A DNA stretch of 64,000 nt, from NCBI RefSeq assembly GCF_031583145.1, contig NZ_CP134050.1:323501-387500 (forward strand). Reading direction: 5' to 3'. Position numbers and translations under genes: made by a program. Source of the DNA: Brevibacillus brevis. GTDB lineage: Bacteria; Bacillota; Bacilli; Brevibacillales; Brevibacillaceae. This document shows positions 43,811-52,409 of the stretch, one piece after another (position 1 is the first letter of the stretch; every line of letters starts with the position of its first letter). The notes under the pieces are model-generated. The model was given only the letters and a program-made list of their open reading frames with translations. It had not been told where the DNA came from and made no database searches.

Positions 43811-44197
43811 TCATTTGCCCTCCGATGGCACGGGAACCTTCAGCTCCTTGGCATGCTCGACGCCGGCAGAGATGAGATGGCGCACGTGGTCATCATCGAG
43901 AGAGTAAAACACGAGCTTTCCTTCCTTGCGGTACTTGGCCAGCCCCATGTTGCGCAACAGGCGCAAATGGTGGGAGGTATTGGCGATCGAGCTGCCGATG
44001 ATCGCAGCGATGTCGCAGACGCAAAGCTCGTCTTCCAGGGACAGGATGTGGATGATCTTGGCGCGTGTGTCATCGGCCAGTGCCTTGAAGATTTTGGCGA
44101 CACCTGCGGATTCGGCTGCAAACGGCTTCAAGCGGTTCACTTTTGCATCGTCAAAACATTGCACTTCACAAATATCGTCCCGTTCTTTTGGAGACAC
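43811..44197 (-). CDS. cadC: ArsR/SmtB family metal-sensing repressor, CadC type
   Basis: 128 residues from GTG 44197 with GAGGTGAG upstream. ArsR winged helix with the metal-site motif DELCVCDIA (Cys59, Cys61) in the recognition region, plus N-terminal Cys10 and Cys14 (CEVQCFD). That four-Cys arrangement is the type 1 Cd/Pb/Bi site of S. aureus CadC. C-terminal His/Glu residues (DDDHVRHLISAGVEH) could form the zinc site. It should repress the nearby CadA ATPase gene, about 770 bases away on the other strand beyond a small zinc-ribbon gene. Confidence 0.9.
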   Translation of the reverse strand: MSPKERDDICEVQCFDDAKVNRLKPFAAESAGVAKIFKALADDTRAKIIHILSLEDELCVCDIAAIIGSSIANTSHHLRLLRNMGLAKYRKEGKLVFYSLDDDHVRHLISAGVEHAKELKVPVPSEGK

Positions 44198-44365
44198 CCA
44201 GACTCACCTCTTGCCTCTTTCCAATGTTCTATTATTATAGTCATTCCCGTGAAAACTGGGAAGGAAAAACGACATTTTGCCGGTTCGGTAGTGGGCCGCC
44301 AATTTTTGGTGTAAGATAAGCGTATTCCATGGACAATCAGGCGGAAAGGAAGAGGAAGAGAGACG

Positions 44366-44662
44366 ATGAACGTTCAGCAAAAATGTCCGAAATGCCGTTC
44401 CAAGAAAATCGACTTCACCGAGTCGATCAACCGGCTTCTATATACCGTCATCTATGTGATCGTTTTGGCTGTGCTGGCCTGGATCGGGATCACTGTCAAA
44501 GGCACTCCGGTCATCTTCTTGTTTCTCGGATTGGCTGGAGCTTTCGTGCTCTTCGCCATTCGTTTGGCGCTGGAGAAGCGCAAGATCATCAAGTGCGTCT
44601 GCCTGGATTGCGGGGAACGCTGGCAGACAGGGCCGAACTCGGCAGAAAACGCAGCGCGCTGA
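44366..44662 (+). CDS. small zinc-ribbon membrane protein
   Basis: 98 residues, ATG 44366 with AGGAAGAGAG upstream. CPKCRSKKIDF near the N-terminus and CVCLDCGERW near the C-terminus provide a C-x2-C ... C-x2-C zinc ribbon split by two membrane helices (LLYTVIYVIVLAVLAWIGI and VIFLFLGLAGAFVLFAIRLAL), so both halves face the same side. No known function. It sits between the cadC-like and cadA-like genes, with its own terminator. Confidence 0.75.
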   Translation: MNVQQKCPKCRSKKIDFTESINRLLYTVIYVIVLAVLAWIGITVKGTPVIFLFLGLAGAFVLFAIRLALEKRKIIKCVCLDCGERWQTGPNSAENAAR

Positions 44663-44669
44663 GGTAGGC

Positions 44670-44702
44670 AAAGGGACTCTTCCGAAAGGGGAGTCCTTTT
44701 AC
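44670..44702 (+). terminator. terminator of the zinc-ribbon gene
   Basis: AAAGG and GACTC (44670-44679, one bulged G) pair with GAGTCCTTTT (44691-44700). Confidence 0.7.
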
Positions 44703-44858
44703 GTATCGACCGAAATGGCTCCCTTCCTCTCCCGCACGAGTGCGGCCACGGCGGCTGCGGACTCGCCAAAAGGTTTGGCGCGCCAGGCCTTCTCATGCTT
44801 GCTGCTCGGAACTTTTCCAAGACAAGCAGAAAATAGGCGGAAAAATCTCAATCTATCC

Positions 44859-44916
44859 TTGAACCGGACAAGGGGTTGGGATAGTATGATAATTAAATAT
44901 TTGCTTGAATGTTATC
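44859..44916 (+). promoter_or_regulatory. promoter and candidate metal operator of cadA
   Basis: TTGAAC (44859-44864), 17 bases, TAGTAT (44882-44887). Directly downstream, 44888-44916 is an AT-rich stretch bounded by GATAA and TTATC with AATATTTG and TTGAATG inside, resembling CadC/SmtB operators in position and composition but not a clean dyad. Confidence 0.5.
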
Positions 44917-44962
44917 CGATATCGAAGGGCAAGATAATGGATTGGAAAATAGGTGAGAGCAG

Positions 44963-47212
44963 ATGGCAGAGGACGGAAAACAGGGTGGCTGCTGCAGCGG
45001 CGGCCATCACCATTGCAGCAGTAGCCATGAGCATGATCCGGGAGAGTCGAATGCAGGGATGAGGCTGCTTCCCGTCGTCGGCGCCGAGACGGCGGCCGCG
45101 GGGGCGCTCAGCCTGGCCCATGCGGATGTGTACCGGATTGCAGGGATGGATTGCAGCTCATGTGCCAAGTCGCTGGAGAAGCACATGAGAACGCTTGCGG
45201 CTGTACAGGAAGTCAGCGTCAATTTTTCGACCGGAAAAATGCAGATCGTGCAAGAAGGGCTCACGGACGACGCGATCGTCAGAGAAGTCTCCAAAGCGGG
45301 ATATTCGGCCAGTCCGCTGTCTCGGGGCAAGAGGGGGCAGGCGAAGCAATCGGACAAAGTTGGCACCGTCCTCGCCGTCATCTCGGGTGTGCTGCTCGGT
45401 CTCGGAGCTCTCCTCTCGCTTGGCGGGCTTCCCGAGGCAATCGCGATCGTGTGCTACGCCCTGTCCATCGTAGTCGGGGGCTACAGGCCGGCTCGCAGTG
45501 CCTTCTACGCCATCAAAAGCAGGTCGCTGGACATGAACGTGCTCATGTCCGTCGCTGCTATCGGTGCAGCATTGATCGGGGAGTGGCAGGAAGGGGCGAC
45601 GGTCGTCTGGCTGTTTGCCGTCGGAAACTGGCTGCAAACGAAATCAATCGAGAAGACGCGGGATTCGATTCGCGATCTGATGGATTTGGCCCCGGCGGAA
45701 GCATGGGTCAAACGGGAGACCGGACTGGTCAGGCTGCCGGTAGAGGAAGTCGGGGTAGGCGATGTCATCGTCGTCAAGCCGGGAGAGAAGGTGCCTCTTG
45801 ATGGCGATGTCATCACGGGAGAGTCCAGCGTCAATCAGGCGCCGATTACCGGCGAGTCCATACCGGTGGATAAGCAGGCAGGAGATGCTGTCTTTGCAGG
45901 GAGCGTCAACGAAAGCGGATCGCTGGAAGTGCGCGTGACCCGATTGGTCGAAGACACCGCCATCGCCAAGATCATCCATCTGGTCGAAGAGGCGCAGGAG
46001 AAAAAAGCGCCAACTCAGGCGTTTGTCGATAAATTCGCGGCGATGTACACGCCGATTGTCCTCGTCCTGGCCCTGCTGGTCATTTTGCTTCCCCCCTTTT
46101 TTGGCTGGGGAGTGTGGGGCGATTGGTTTTACAAAGGACTGGAGCTGCTCGTCGTAGCGTGCCCGTGTGCGCTGGTCATCTCGACACCGGTTGCCATCGT
46201 GTCCGCCATCGGGAACGCGGCGCGAAACGGCGTCCTGATCAAAGGCGGCACCTCGCTGGAGAAGGCAGGGGCGATTGACGCGATTGCATTTGACAAGACA
46301 GGCACGCTGACCGTTGGAAAACCGCGAGTCTCCCGGATCGATGCGGGCAAAGGCGACGAGGATGAAGTGCTGGCGATCGCCCGGACGATCGAGGAGCATT
46401 CCCGGCATCCCATTGCTCAGGCCATCATGGACTGCGCAGTCGGCAGGCAGATCGCTTCCCTGGAGGGACGAGATTATCGCGTCCTCCCGGGAAAAGGCGC
46501 AGCCGCGACGATCCACGGGCAGACGCATTACGCGGGGAAGCCTGCTTTATTCGCAGAGCTTGGCGTCTCCACGCAGGAGTGGACCGAGCAGATCGAGGCG
46601 CTGCAGCGAGCAGGCAATACGCTGGTGATGATCGGCACTGCACAGAAGATTCTCGGCCTGATTGCCGTTTCGGATACAGTAAGGGATAAATTGGTAGCCG
46701 CCATCGGCAAGCTGAAGGCTGCAGGGGTCGACGAGATCGTCATGCTGACCGGTGACAACCGCGGCACAGCTGAAACGGTCGCGAAACAGACAGGAGTCAG
46801 CCGGTATTTTGCCGATCTGCTTCCCCAGGACAAAGTGACGGTGATCAAACAGCTGCAGCAGGACGGGAAAACAGTCGCAATGGTCGGCGACGGGATCAAT
46901 GATGCGCCGGCGCTTGCGACCGCCAATCTCGGCATCGCAATGGGAGGAGCCGGTACCGACACGGCCATGGAAACAGCGGACATCGTTCTCATGGCTGACA
47001 ATCTGGAAAAGCTGCCGCACACGGTAAGCCTCAGCCGGCAGGCGCTTGCGATCATCCGGCAAAACATCTGGTTCTCGATCGTCGTCAAGCTGGCGGCTCT
47101 CGTGCTGATCTTCCCGGGCTGGCTGACCTTGTGGCTCGCGGTGCTCAGCGACACTGGCGCCGCGCTGATCGTCATTTTGAACAGCATGAGGCTGCTTCGG
47201 ACAAAAGAATAA
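44963..47212 (+). CDS. cadA: cadmium/zinc/lead-exporting P1B-type ATPase
   Basis: 749 residues, ATG 44963 with GGTGAG upstream. The first ~30 residues are Cys/His-rich (GGCCSGGHHHCSSSHEHD), an extra metal-binding tail. One HMA domain follows (AGMDCSSCAKSLEKH, ~62). The core has GESSVNQAPITGESIPVDK, CPCALVISTP (~399; the V after CPCAL is typical of CadA/ZntA rather than CopA), DKTGTLTVG (~443), EEHSRHPIAQAI and GDGINDAPALATANLGIAMG (~642). It should pump divalent Cd, Zn or Pb out of the cell. The CadC-type repressor lies just upstream on the other strand. Confidence 0.94.
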   Translation: MAEDGKQGGCCSGGHHHCSSSHEHDPGESNAGMRLLPVVGAETAAAGALSLAHADVYRIAGMDCSSCAKSLEKHMRTLAAVQEVSVNFSTGKMQIVQEGLTDDAIVREVSKAGYSASPLSRGKRGQAKQSDKVGTVLAVISGVLLGLGALLSLGGLPEAIAIVCYALSIVVGGYRPARSAFYAIKSRSLDMNVLMSVAAIGAALIGEWQEGATVVWLFAVGNWLQTKSIEKTRDSIRDLMDLAPAEAWVKRETGLVRLPVEEVGVGDVIVVKPGEKVPLDGDVITGESSVNQAPITGESIPVDKQAGDAVFAGSVNESGSLEVRVTRLVEDTAIAKIIHLVEEAQEKKAPTQAFVDKFAAMYTPIVLVLALLVILLPPFFGWGVWGDWFYKGLELLVVACPCALVISTPVAIVSAIGNAARNGVLIKGGTSLEKAGAIDAIAFDKTGTLTVGKPRVSRIDAGKGDEDEVLAIARTIEEHSRHPIAQAIMDCAVGRQIASLEGRDYRVLPGKGAAATIHGQTHYAGKPALFAELGVSTQEWTEQIEALQRAGNTLVMIGTAQKILGLIAVSDTVRDKLVAAIGKLKAAGVDEIVMLTGDNRGTAETVAKQTGVSRYFADLLPQDKVTVIKQLQQDGKTVAMVGDGINDAPALATANLGIAMGGAGTDTAMETADIVLMADNLEKLPHTVSLSRQALAIIRQNIWFSIVVKLAALVLIFPGWLTLWLAVLSDTGAALIVILNSMRLLRTKE

Positions 47213-47227
47213 GATTTGCATATGAGA

Positions 47228-47259
47228 CCTTCCTGGCTTAACGCCGGGAGGGCTTTTTT
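47228..47259 (+). terminator. terminator of cadA
   Basis: CCTTCCTGGC (47228-47237) pairs with GCCGGGAGGG-type arm (47243-47252) over ten positions including two G-U pairs, followed by six Ts. Confidence 0.85.
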
Positions 47260-47360
47260 GCGTTACCGCACTCCGTTTGTCGCGGGATATCCGAACAGCG
47301 CTTGAGCGGAATGCCAATCAGTCAAAGGAACGCGAGGAGCCGGTGAACAAAAAGAGACAA

Positions 47361-47380
47361 AACGAGACAGGTGTCCACTT
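47361..47380. promoter_or_regulatory. possible AcoR enhancer site
   Basis: GACA-GG-TGTC (47366-47375) lies about 68 bases upstream of the -24 element, with a further GAGACA copy at 47354-47359. Position fits a sigma-54 activator site; identity is a guess. Confidence 0.25.
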
Positions 47381-47441
47381 TTGTTCCTTTTCAAAAGTAA
47401 AGCGGTTACAAAAAAGCCGCAATGTTGCCTGCTTCGGCGGT

Positions 47442-47456
47442 TGGCATTCTTTTTGC
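47442..47456 (+). promoter_or_regulatory. sigma-54 (-24/-12) promoter of the aco operon
   Basis: TGGCATTCTTTTTGC has GG (47443-47444) and GC (47455-47456) ten bases apart, matching the TGGCAC-N5-TTGC consensus with one change. It lies 60 bases before acoA, and the sigma-54 activator AcoR is encoded at the end of the cluster. Confidence 0.85.
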
Positions 47457-47515
47457 GATATCCCTGTGTCAAAGGCTGCACCTCAATCAAACATGTTCGA
47501 GGAGGAGACACGCAA

Positions 47516-48514
47516 ATGACGAAAGTGGATCAGCAAGTCAAAGGGATTCCGTTGTCCCGCGAAAAGGCCGCTTGGATGTATCAAAAAATGCTCGAGATCC
47601 GGAAGTTCGAGGACAAAGTGCACGACCTGTTCGGCCAAGGGAAAATCCCCGGTTTCGTTCATCTATATGCGGGGGAGGAGGCCATCGCCGTCGGGCTTTG
47701 CGCTCACCTGGACGACAGCGACACCATTACCAGCACGCATCGCGGACATGGACACTGCATCGCCAAAGGGTGCGATCTGAATGGAATGATGGCGGAGATT
47801 TACGGCAGGGCCACCGGGCTTTGCAAAGGGAAGGGCGGCTCCATGCACATTGCGGATTTGGACAAAGGCATGCTTGGGGCAAACGGCATTGTCGGGGGAG
47901 GCTATCCGCTGGCGTGCGGAGCTGCGTTGACAGCCAAGTACAAGCAGACAGGCGCGGTGAGTGTATGCTTCTTCGGAGACGGAGCGAACAACCAGGGCAC
48001 GTTCCACGAGGGAATCAACCTGGCTGCCATTTGGAAGCTGCCTGCGGTGTTTGTGGCGGAGAACAACGGATACGGGGAAGCCACGCCGTTTTCCTACGCC
48101 TCCAGCTGCAAAACCATCGCGGACCGTGCGATCGCCTACAACATTCCGGGCATCCGGGTGGACGGCAAAGATGTGCTGGCCGTTTACCAGGCTGCACAGG
48201 AAGCGATCGAGCGTGCCCGCCGGGGAGAAGGGCCGACGCTGATCGAGTGCGTCACGTACCGCAACTACGGCCACTTTGAGGGCGACGCCCAGAAATACAA
48301 AAAAGAAGAAGACAAGAAGGCGCATTTGTCGGAAAAAGACGCGATCGGCAAATTCCGGAACGATCTGCTCGACGAAAAGCTGTTTACGGAAAGCGAGCTG
48401 GATGCAATCGAAGCGGCGGTTGACAAGGCGGTCGAGGAAGCAGTCGTGTTTTCGGAAAACAGTCCGTATCCGGAGCCGTCCGTGCTGCTGACAGACGTGT
48501 ACGTATCGTACTGA
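47516..48514 (+). CDS. acoA: acetoin dehydrogenase E1 alpha subunit
   Basis: 332 residues from ATG 47516, preceded by GAGGAGGAGA; the longer open frame has no RBS. The thiamine-diphosphate E1 alpha fold shows KIPGFVHLYAGEEAIAVGLCAHL, HRGHGHCIAKGCD and the ThDP/Mg motif GDGANNQGTFHEGINLAAIWKLPAVFVAENN. Together with AcoB it cleaves acetoin oxidatively, passing the acetyl group to AcoC. Assignment to acetoin rather than pyruvate rests on the acoABCL-R order and the sigma-54 promoter. Confidence 0.93.
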   Translation: MTKVDQQVKGIPLSREKAAWMYQKMLEIRKFEDKVHDLFGQGKIPGFVHLYAGEEAIAVGLCAHLDDSDTITSTHRGHGHCIAKGCDLNGMMAEIYGRATGLCKGKGGSMHIADLDKGMLGANGIVGGGYPLACGAALTAKYKQTGAVSVCFFGDGANNQGTFHEGINLAAIWKLPAVFVAENNGYGEATPFSYASSCKTIADRAIAYNIPGIRVDGKDVLAVYQAAQEAIERARRGEGPTLIECVTYRNYGHFEGDAQKYKKEEDKKAHLSEKDAIGKFRNDLLDEKLFTESELDAIEAAVDKAVEEAVVFSENSPYPEPSVLLTDVYVSY

Positions 48515-48542
48515 ACATAAGGAAGCAAAGGGGGAAGGGAAC

Positions 48543-49577
48543 ATGACCAAAAAAATGAGCATGTCGCAGGCAATCAACGAGGCGATGAAACTCGCGATGC
48601 GCAGAGACGAAAACGTAATTTTGATGGGGGAAGACGTAGCCGGCGGGGCGCAGGTGGACCATTTGCAGGATGAAGAGGCATGGGGAGGCGTTCTCGGCGT
48701 TACCAAAGGGCTCGTCCAGGAATTCGGCCGGGGGCGGGTGCTGGATACGCCGATTACCGAAGCGGGCTATGTCGGCGCGGCGATGGCTGCTGCGGCCACT
48801 GGTCTTCGCCCGATTGCGGAATTGATGTTCAACGATTTCATTGGAAGCTGTCTGGACCAGGTATTGAACCAGGGGGCCAAGTTCCGGTACATGTTCGGGG
48901 GCAAGGCCCAGGTGCCGGTTACGATCCGCACGACGCACGGCGCCGGATTCCGGGCGGCGGCGCAGCATTCGCAAAGCCTGTATGCGCTGTTCACAGCCAT
49001 ACCGGGCATCAAGGTGGTGGTTCCGTCCACGCCGGCCGATGCGAAGGGACTGCTGCTGGCATCCATCGAGGATAACGACCCGGTGATCTTCTTCGAGGAC
49101 AAGACGCTCTACAACATGACAGGAGAGGTGCCGGAAGGTTATTACACCATTCCGATTGGGAAGGCGGACATCAAGCGCGCCGGTTCGGATTTGACGATCG
49201 TCGCGGTCGGCAAACAGGTGCACACGGCCTTGGAGGCGGCGGAGCAGCTCGCCAGGAAAGGAATCGAAACAGAGGTCGTCGATCCGCGCAGCCTGTCGCC
49301 GCTCGATGAGGACGCGATTTTGGGCTCCGTGCAAAAAACGAACCGGCTGATCGTCATCGACGAGGCGAATCCTCGCTGCAGCATCGCGACCGACATCGCG
49401 GCCCTGGTCGCGGACAAAGGCTTCGACAGTCTGGATGCGCCGATCAAGCGGATCACGGCGCCGCATACTCCGGTTCCGTTCTCGCCTGTGCTGGAGGACC
49501 TGTATTTGCCGACGCCGCAAAAGGTCATTCAGGCGGTATCCGAACTGCTTGGCGACAAATCGCTTTTGAGCGTCTGA
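48543..49577 (+). CDS. acoB: acetoin dehydrogenase E1 beta subunit
   Basis: 344 residues, ATG 48543 with GGGGGAAGGG upstream, 28 bases after acoA. Transketolase-type pyrimidine-binding domain with MSMSQAINEAMKLAMRRDENVILMGEDV, GRVLDTPITEAGYVGAAMAAAATGLRPIAELMFNDF, and the C-terminal domain from ~200 (DLTIVAVGKQVHTALEAAEQL). Partner of AcoA in the E1 heterotetramer. Confidence 0.94.
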   Translation: MTKKMSMSQAINEAMKLAMRRDENVILMGEDVAGGAQVDHLQDEEAWGGVLGVTKGLVQEFGRGRVLDTPITEAGYVGAAMAAAATGLRPIAELMFNDFIGSCLDQVLNQGAKFRYMFGGKAQVPVTIRTTHGAGFRAAAQHSQSLYALFTAIPGIKVVVPSTPADAKGLLLASIEDNDPVIFFEDKTLYNMTGEVPEGYYTIPIGKADIKRAGSDLTIVAVGKQVHTALEAAEQLARKGIETEVVDPRSLSPLDEDAILGSVQKTNRLIVIDEANPRCSIATDIAALVADKGFDSLDAPIKRITAPHTPVPFSPVLEDLYLPTPQKVIQAVSELLGDKSLLSV

Positions 49578-49604
49578 TTCAGAAAGAAAACGGAGGGAAA
49601 ACCG

Positions 49605-50849
49605 ATGGCAGTCGAAGTGCTCATGCCGAAGATGGGAATGGCGATGAAAGAGGGAACGGTTTCCCATTGGAACAAACAAGTCGGCGATCTCGTATCCAAA
49701 GGAGAAGTGATCGCAAGCATCAGCTCGGAAAAAATCGAGGCGGATCTGGAAGCCCCGGCGGACGGCGTTTTGTTGAAAATCGCCGTTTCGGAATGGGAGG
49801 GTGTGCCGCCTGGAACAGTCATTGGGTATATCGGACATCCAAGCGAGCAAATCGTGGAGGAAACGGCCGCAACGGCAACGCTCGAAGCGGCTGCTCCTGA
49901 GGCAAGGGAGGAGCTGCCCGCTGCCTCGACGGCGATGGCACCGATGGCGGCAACCCCTGCAAGTTCGAAGGAAGTGAAAATTTCCCCGGTCGCCCGCAAA
50001 TTGGCCGAGGCTGCCGGCCTTCCCTTGGAATCCCTCATCGGGACGGGACCGGCGGGCAGGATCACCAAGGAAGACGTTGAAAAGGCAATTGCTGACCGGG
50101 AGACGAAGCAGACTGTGGCACCGGAAGACGATCAGCGAGCCGCCGTTGCCGGGAAGGAAACGGTGGAGCAGCTGCCAGTCTCCGGTATGCGCAAAGTGAT
50201 CGCTTCCCGGATGATGGCAAGCCTGCGGGAAAGCGCGCAGCTCACGATCACCGCCCGGGCTGACGTGACCGACTTGATCGCTTGGCAACAGAAAATGAAC
50301 GAGGTCACGCAAAAAGAGCACGACACCAAGCTGACCTTGACGGATCTCATCGCGAAGGCGACGGTGCTCGCGCTGCAAAAGCACAAGCAAGTAAACAGCG
50401 CTTATCTCGATGAGCGGATTCATCGGTACGGGCACGTCCACTTAGGGATCGCCGTCGCGCTTGAACAAGGGCTGGTCGTTCCGGTCGTGCGCCATGCAGA
50501 GTCTGTGTCGCTGCCAGACCTCTCCCGCCGGATCAAAGCGCTGGCCGCTCAGGCACGGGAAGGGACGCTCGGCATGGAAGAGATGCAAGGGTCCACCTTC
50601 TCCATCACGAACCTTGGCGCGTACGGCATCGAGTTCTTTACCCCAGTGCTGAATCCGCCAGAGGCAGGCATACTCGGTGTGGGGGCCGTACAAGATACGC
50701 CGGTCTTCGTCGGCGAGGAAGTCCGACGGCGGAGCCTTCTCCCGCTCAGCCTGACGTTCGACCACCGCGTATTGGACGGAGCGCCGGCAGCCGAATTTTT
50801 GCACACGCTGAGAAAATACCTGGAAGAGCCGTACCGGATGCTCTTGTGA
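49605..50849 (+). CDS. acoC: acetoin dehydrogenase E2, dihydrolipoamide acetyltransferase
   Basis: 414 residues, ATG 49605 with GGAGGGAAA upstream. One lipoyl domain (residues 1-78) with the lipoylated Lys in SSEKIEADLEAP; an Ala/Glu-rich linker; a peripheral-subunit-binding domain (~122-160: KISPVARKLAEAAGLPLESLIGTGPAGRITKEDVEKAI); and the catalytic acyltransferase domain (~185-414) ending in FDHRVLDGAPAAEFL with the active His and Asp. It transfers the acetyl group to CoA. Confidence 0.95.
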   Translation: MAVEVLMPKMGMAMKEGTVSHWNKQVGDLVSKGEVIASISSEKIEADLEAPADGVLLKIAVSEWEGVPPGTVIGYIGHPSEQIVEETAATATLEAAAPEAREELPAASTAMAPMAATPASSKEVKISPVARKLAEAAGLPLESLIGTGPAGRITKEDVEKAIADRETKQTVAPEDDQRAAVAGKETVEQLPVSGMRKVIASRMMASLRESAQLTITARADVTDLIAWQQKMNEVTQKEHDTKLTLTDLIAKATVLALQKHKQVNSAYLDERIHRYGHVHLGIAVALEQGLVVPVVRHAESVSLPDLSRRIKALAAQAREGTLGMEEMQGSTFSITNLGAYGIEFFTPVLNPPEAGILGVGAVQDTPVFVGEEVRRRSLLPLSLTFDHRVLDGAPAAEFLHTLRKYLEEPYRMLL

Positions 50850-50862
50850 AGGACGTGATAGG

Positions 50863-52242
50863 ATGAGTGCGATTGCAGTAATCGGAGGGGGGCCAGCCGG
50901 CTACGTTGCGGCGATTGCCGCCGCCAAGAAAGGCAGGCAGGTCACTCTGATCGAGCAGCGGGCGCTGGGCGGGACCTGTCTGAACGAAGGATGCATGCCG
51001 ACGAAATCGCTCCTGGAGTCTGCCGAGATGGCCGAGAAAGTAATGCATGCCGGCCGTTTCGGCATCCGCGTGCCCGAGCGGGAGGTCTCCATTGACTGGC
51101 CGGGCGTGCAGAGCTACAAAAACAACATCGTGCAGCAGCTCGTCACGGGAATCGGATTTCTCATGAGAAAAAACAGAATCAAGGTGCTTACGGGCAAGGC
51201 GCGCTTTGTCAGCCAGCATCAAATAGCGGTAGAGAAAGAACAGGGAGAGGAAATCGTAGAGGCCGAAAAAATCATCATCGCTTCGGGATCGGAACCGGTC
51301 GAGCTGCCGTTTGCGCCGTTTGACGGCAGCTGGATCGTCCACAGCGGACAGGCGATGTCGCTTTCTTCGATTCCCCGGACGCTGCTGATCGTCGGCGGAG
51401 GCGTCATCGGATGCGAGTTTGCCAGCATTTACAGCCGCTTGGGGTCCGAGGTGACGGTGATCGAAATGGCCGATCAGCTTCTTCCCGGCGAAGATGCTGA
51501 TATCGTGGGCGTTTTGCAAGAACAGCTGGAACAAGCAGGGGTAAGGATCCTGACCTCCACGTCCTTGACAGCGGTCGATGCGCAGACGAAAACGGTTCGT
51601 TACCAGAGCCCGGACGGTGCCGGGGAGGCCGCAGCAGACATCGTGCTGGTGGCGGTCGGAAGGAAGCCGCGGACCGCCGAGCTGCAGCTGGAGCGGGCCG
51701 GTGTGGCATTCGGCAGGCAGGGCATCTCCGTAAACGGACAGATGCAGACAAACGTGCCCCATATTTACGCTTGTGGGGATGTCGTCGGGGGCATCCAGCT
51801 CGCCCACGTTGCTTTTCATGAGGGAACGGTAGCCGCCTTGCACGCGTGCGGTCTGGATGCCAAAGCGAATTATCGGGCCGTACCAAGGTGCATCTACACG
51901 TCGCCCGAAATTGCCAGCGTGGGCCTCACTGAAAAGCAAGCCAGGTCGCAATACGGAGACGTACGCATCGGGGAATTTCCGTTTTCCGTCAACGGCAAGG
52001 CCATGATTCTCGGTGAAGCGATCGGAAAGGTGAAAGTCATCACGGAACCGGAATACAACGAAATACTGGGTGTATCCATCGTCGGACCGCGCGCGACGGA
52101 GCTGATCGGCCAAGGCACGGTCATGCTCCATGGGGAAATGACGGCGGATATGATGGAGACGTTTATTTCTGCCCACCCGACGTTGTCAGAAGCGATTCAC
52201 GAAGCCTTGCTGGCTGCCATCGGCCATGCCGTGCACGCCTGA
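50863..52242 (+). CDS. acoL: acetoin dehydrogenase E3, dihydrolipoamide dehydrogenase
   Basis: 459 residues, ATG 50863, 13 bases after acoC. FAD-binding VIGGGPAGYVAAIAAAKKG, redox-active disulfide GGTCLNEGCMPTKS, NAD-binding VGGGVIGCEFASIYSRLGSEVTVIE, ACGDVVGGIQLAHVAFHEG, and the C-terminal dimerisation domain with HAHPTLSEAIHEA-type ending (SAHPTLSEAIHEALL) carrying the catalytic His. It reoxidises the lipoyl arm of AcoC with NAD. Last structural gene, followed by a terminator. Confidence 0.95.
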   Translation: MSAIAVIGGGPAGYVAAIAAAKKGRQVTLIEQRALGGTCLNEGCMPTKSLLESAEMAEKVMHAGRFGIRVPEREVSIDWPGVQSYKNNIVQQLVTGIGFLMRKNRIKVLTGKARFVSQHQIAVEKEQGEEIVEAEKIIIASGSEPVELPFAPFDGSWIVHSGQAMSLSSIPRTLLIVGGGVIGCEFASIYSRLGSEVTVIEMADQLLPGEDADIVGVLQEQLEQAGVRILTSTSLTAVDAQTKTVRYQSPDGAGEAAADIVLVAVGRKPRTAELQLERAGVAFGRQGISVNGQMQTNVPHIYACGDVVGGIQLAHVAFHEGTVAALHACGLDAKANYRAVPRCIYTSPEIASVGLTEKQARSQYGDVRIGEFPFSVNGKAMILGEAIGKVKVITEPEYNEILGVSIVGPRATELIGQGTVMLHGEMTADMMETFISAHPTLSEAIHEALLAAIGHAVHA

Positions 52243-52262
52243 ATCAGCTGACCCATGCAAAA

Positions 52263-52290
52263 GCCCCCTCTGTGAGTCAGGGGGCATTTT
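52263..52290 (+). terminator. terminator after acoL
   Basis: GCCCCCT (52263-52269) pairs with AGGGGGC (52279-52285), followed by ATTTTG. It separates acoR from acoABCL, unless read-through occurs. Confidence 0.75.
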
Positions 52291-52369
52291 GCGTGGCTGC
52301 CATTGTAAACGCTGCCATAATTGATTAGAATTTAGACAAAGAGAGAGCGACCTTGCATACATTCTGACA

Positions 52370-52392
52370 CGAGTTACTTCAGGCGAGTTACT
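52370..52392 (+). repeat. short direct repeat before acoR
   Basis: CGAGTTACT occurs at 52370-52378 and 52384-52392, 18 bases before the acoR start. It may be a regulator half-site pair or a small duplication next to the RBS. Confidence 0.5.
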
Positions 52393-52409
52393 GAGGGAGG
52401 GAATGTATC

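Noticed and set aside
48384..50441. 685-codon open frame opposite acoB/acoC
   Set aside because: Antisense shadow; the E1 beta and E2 motifs are complete on the + strand.
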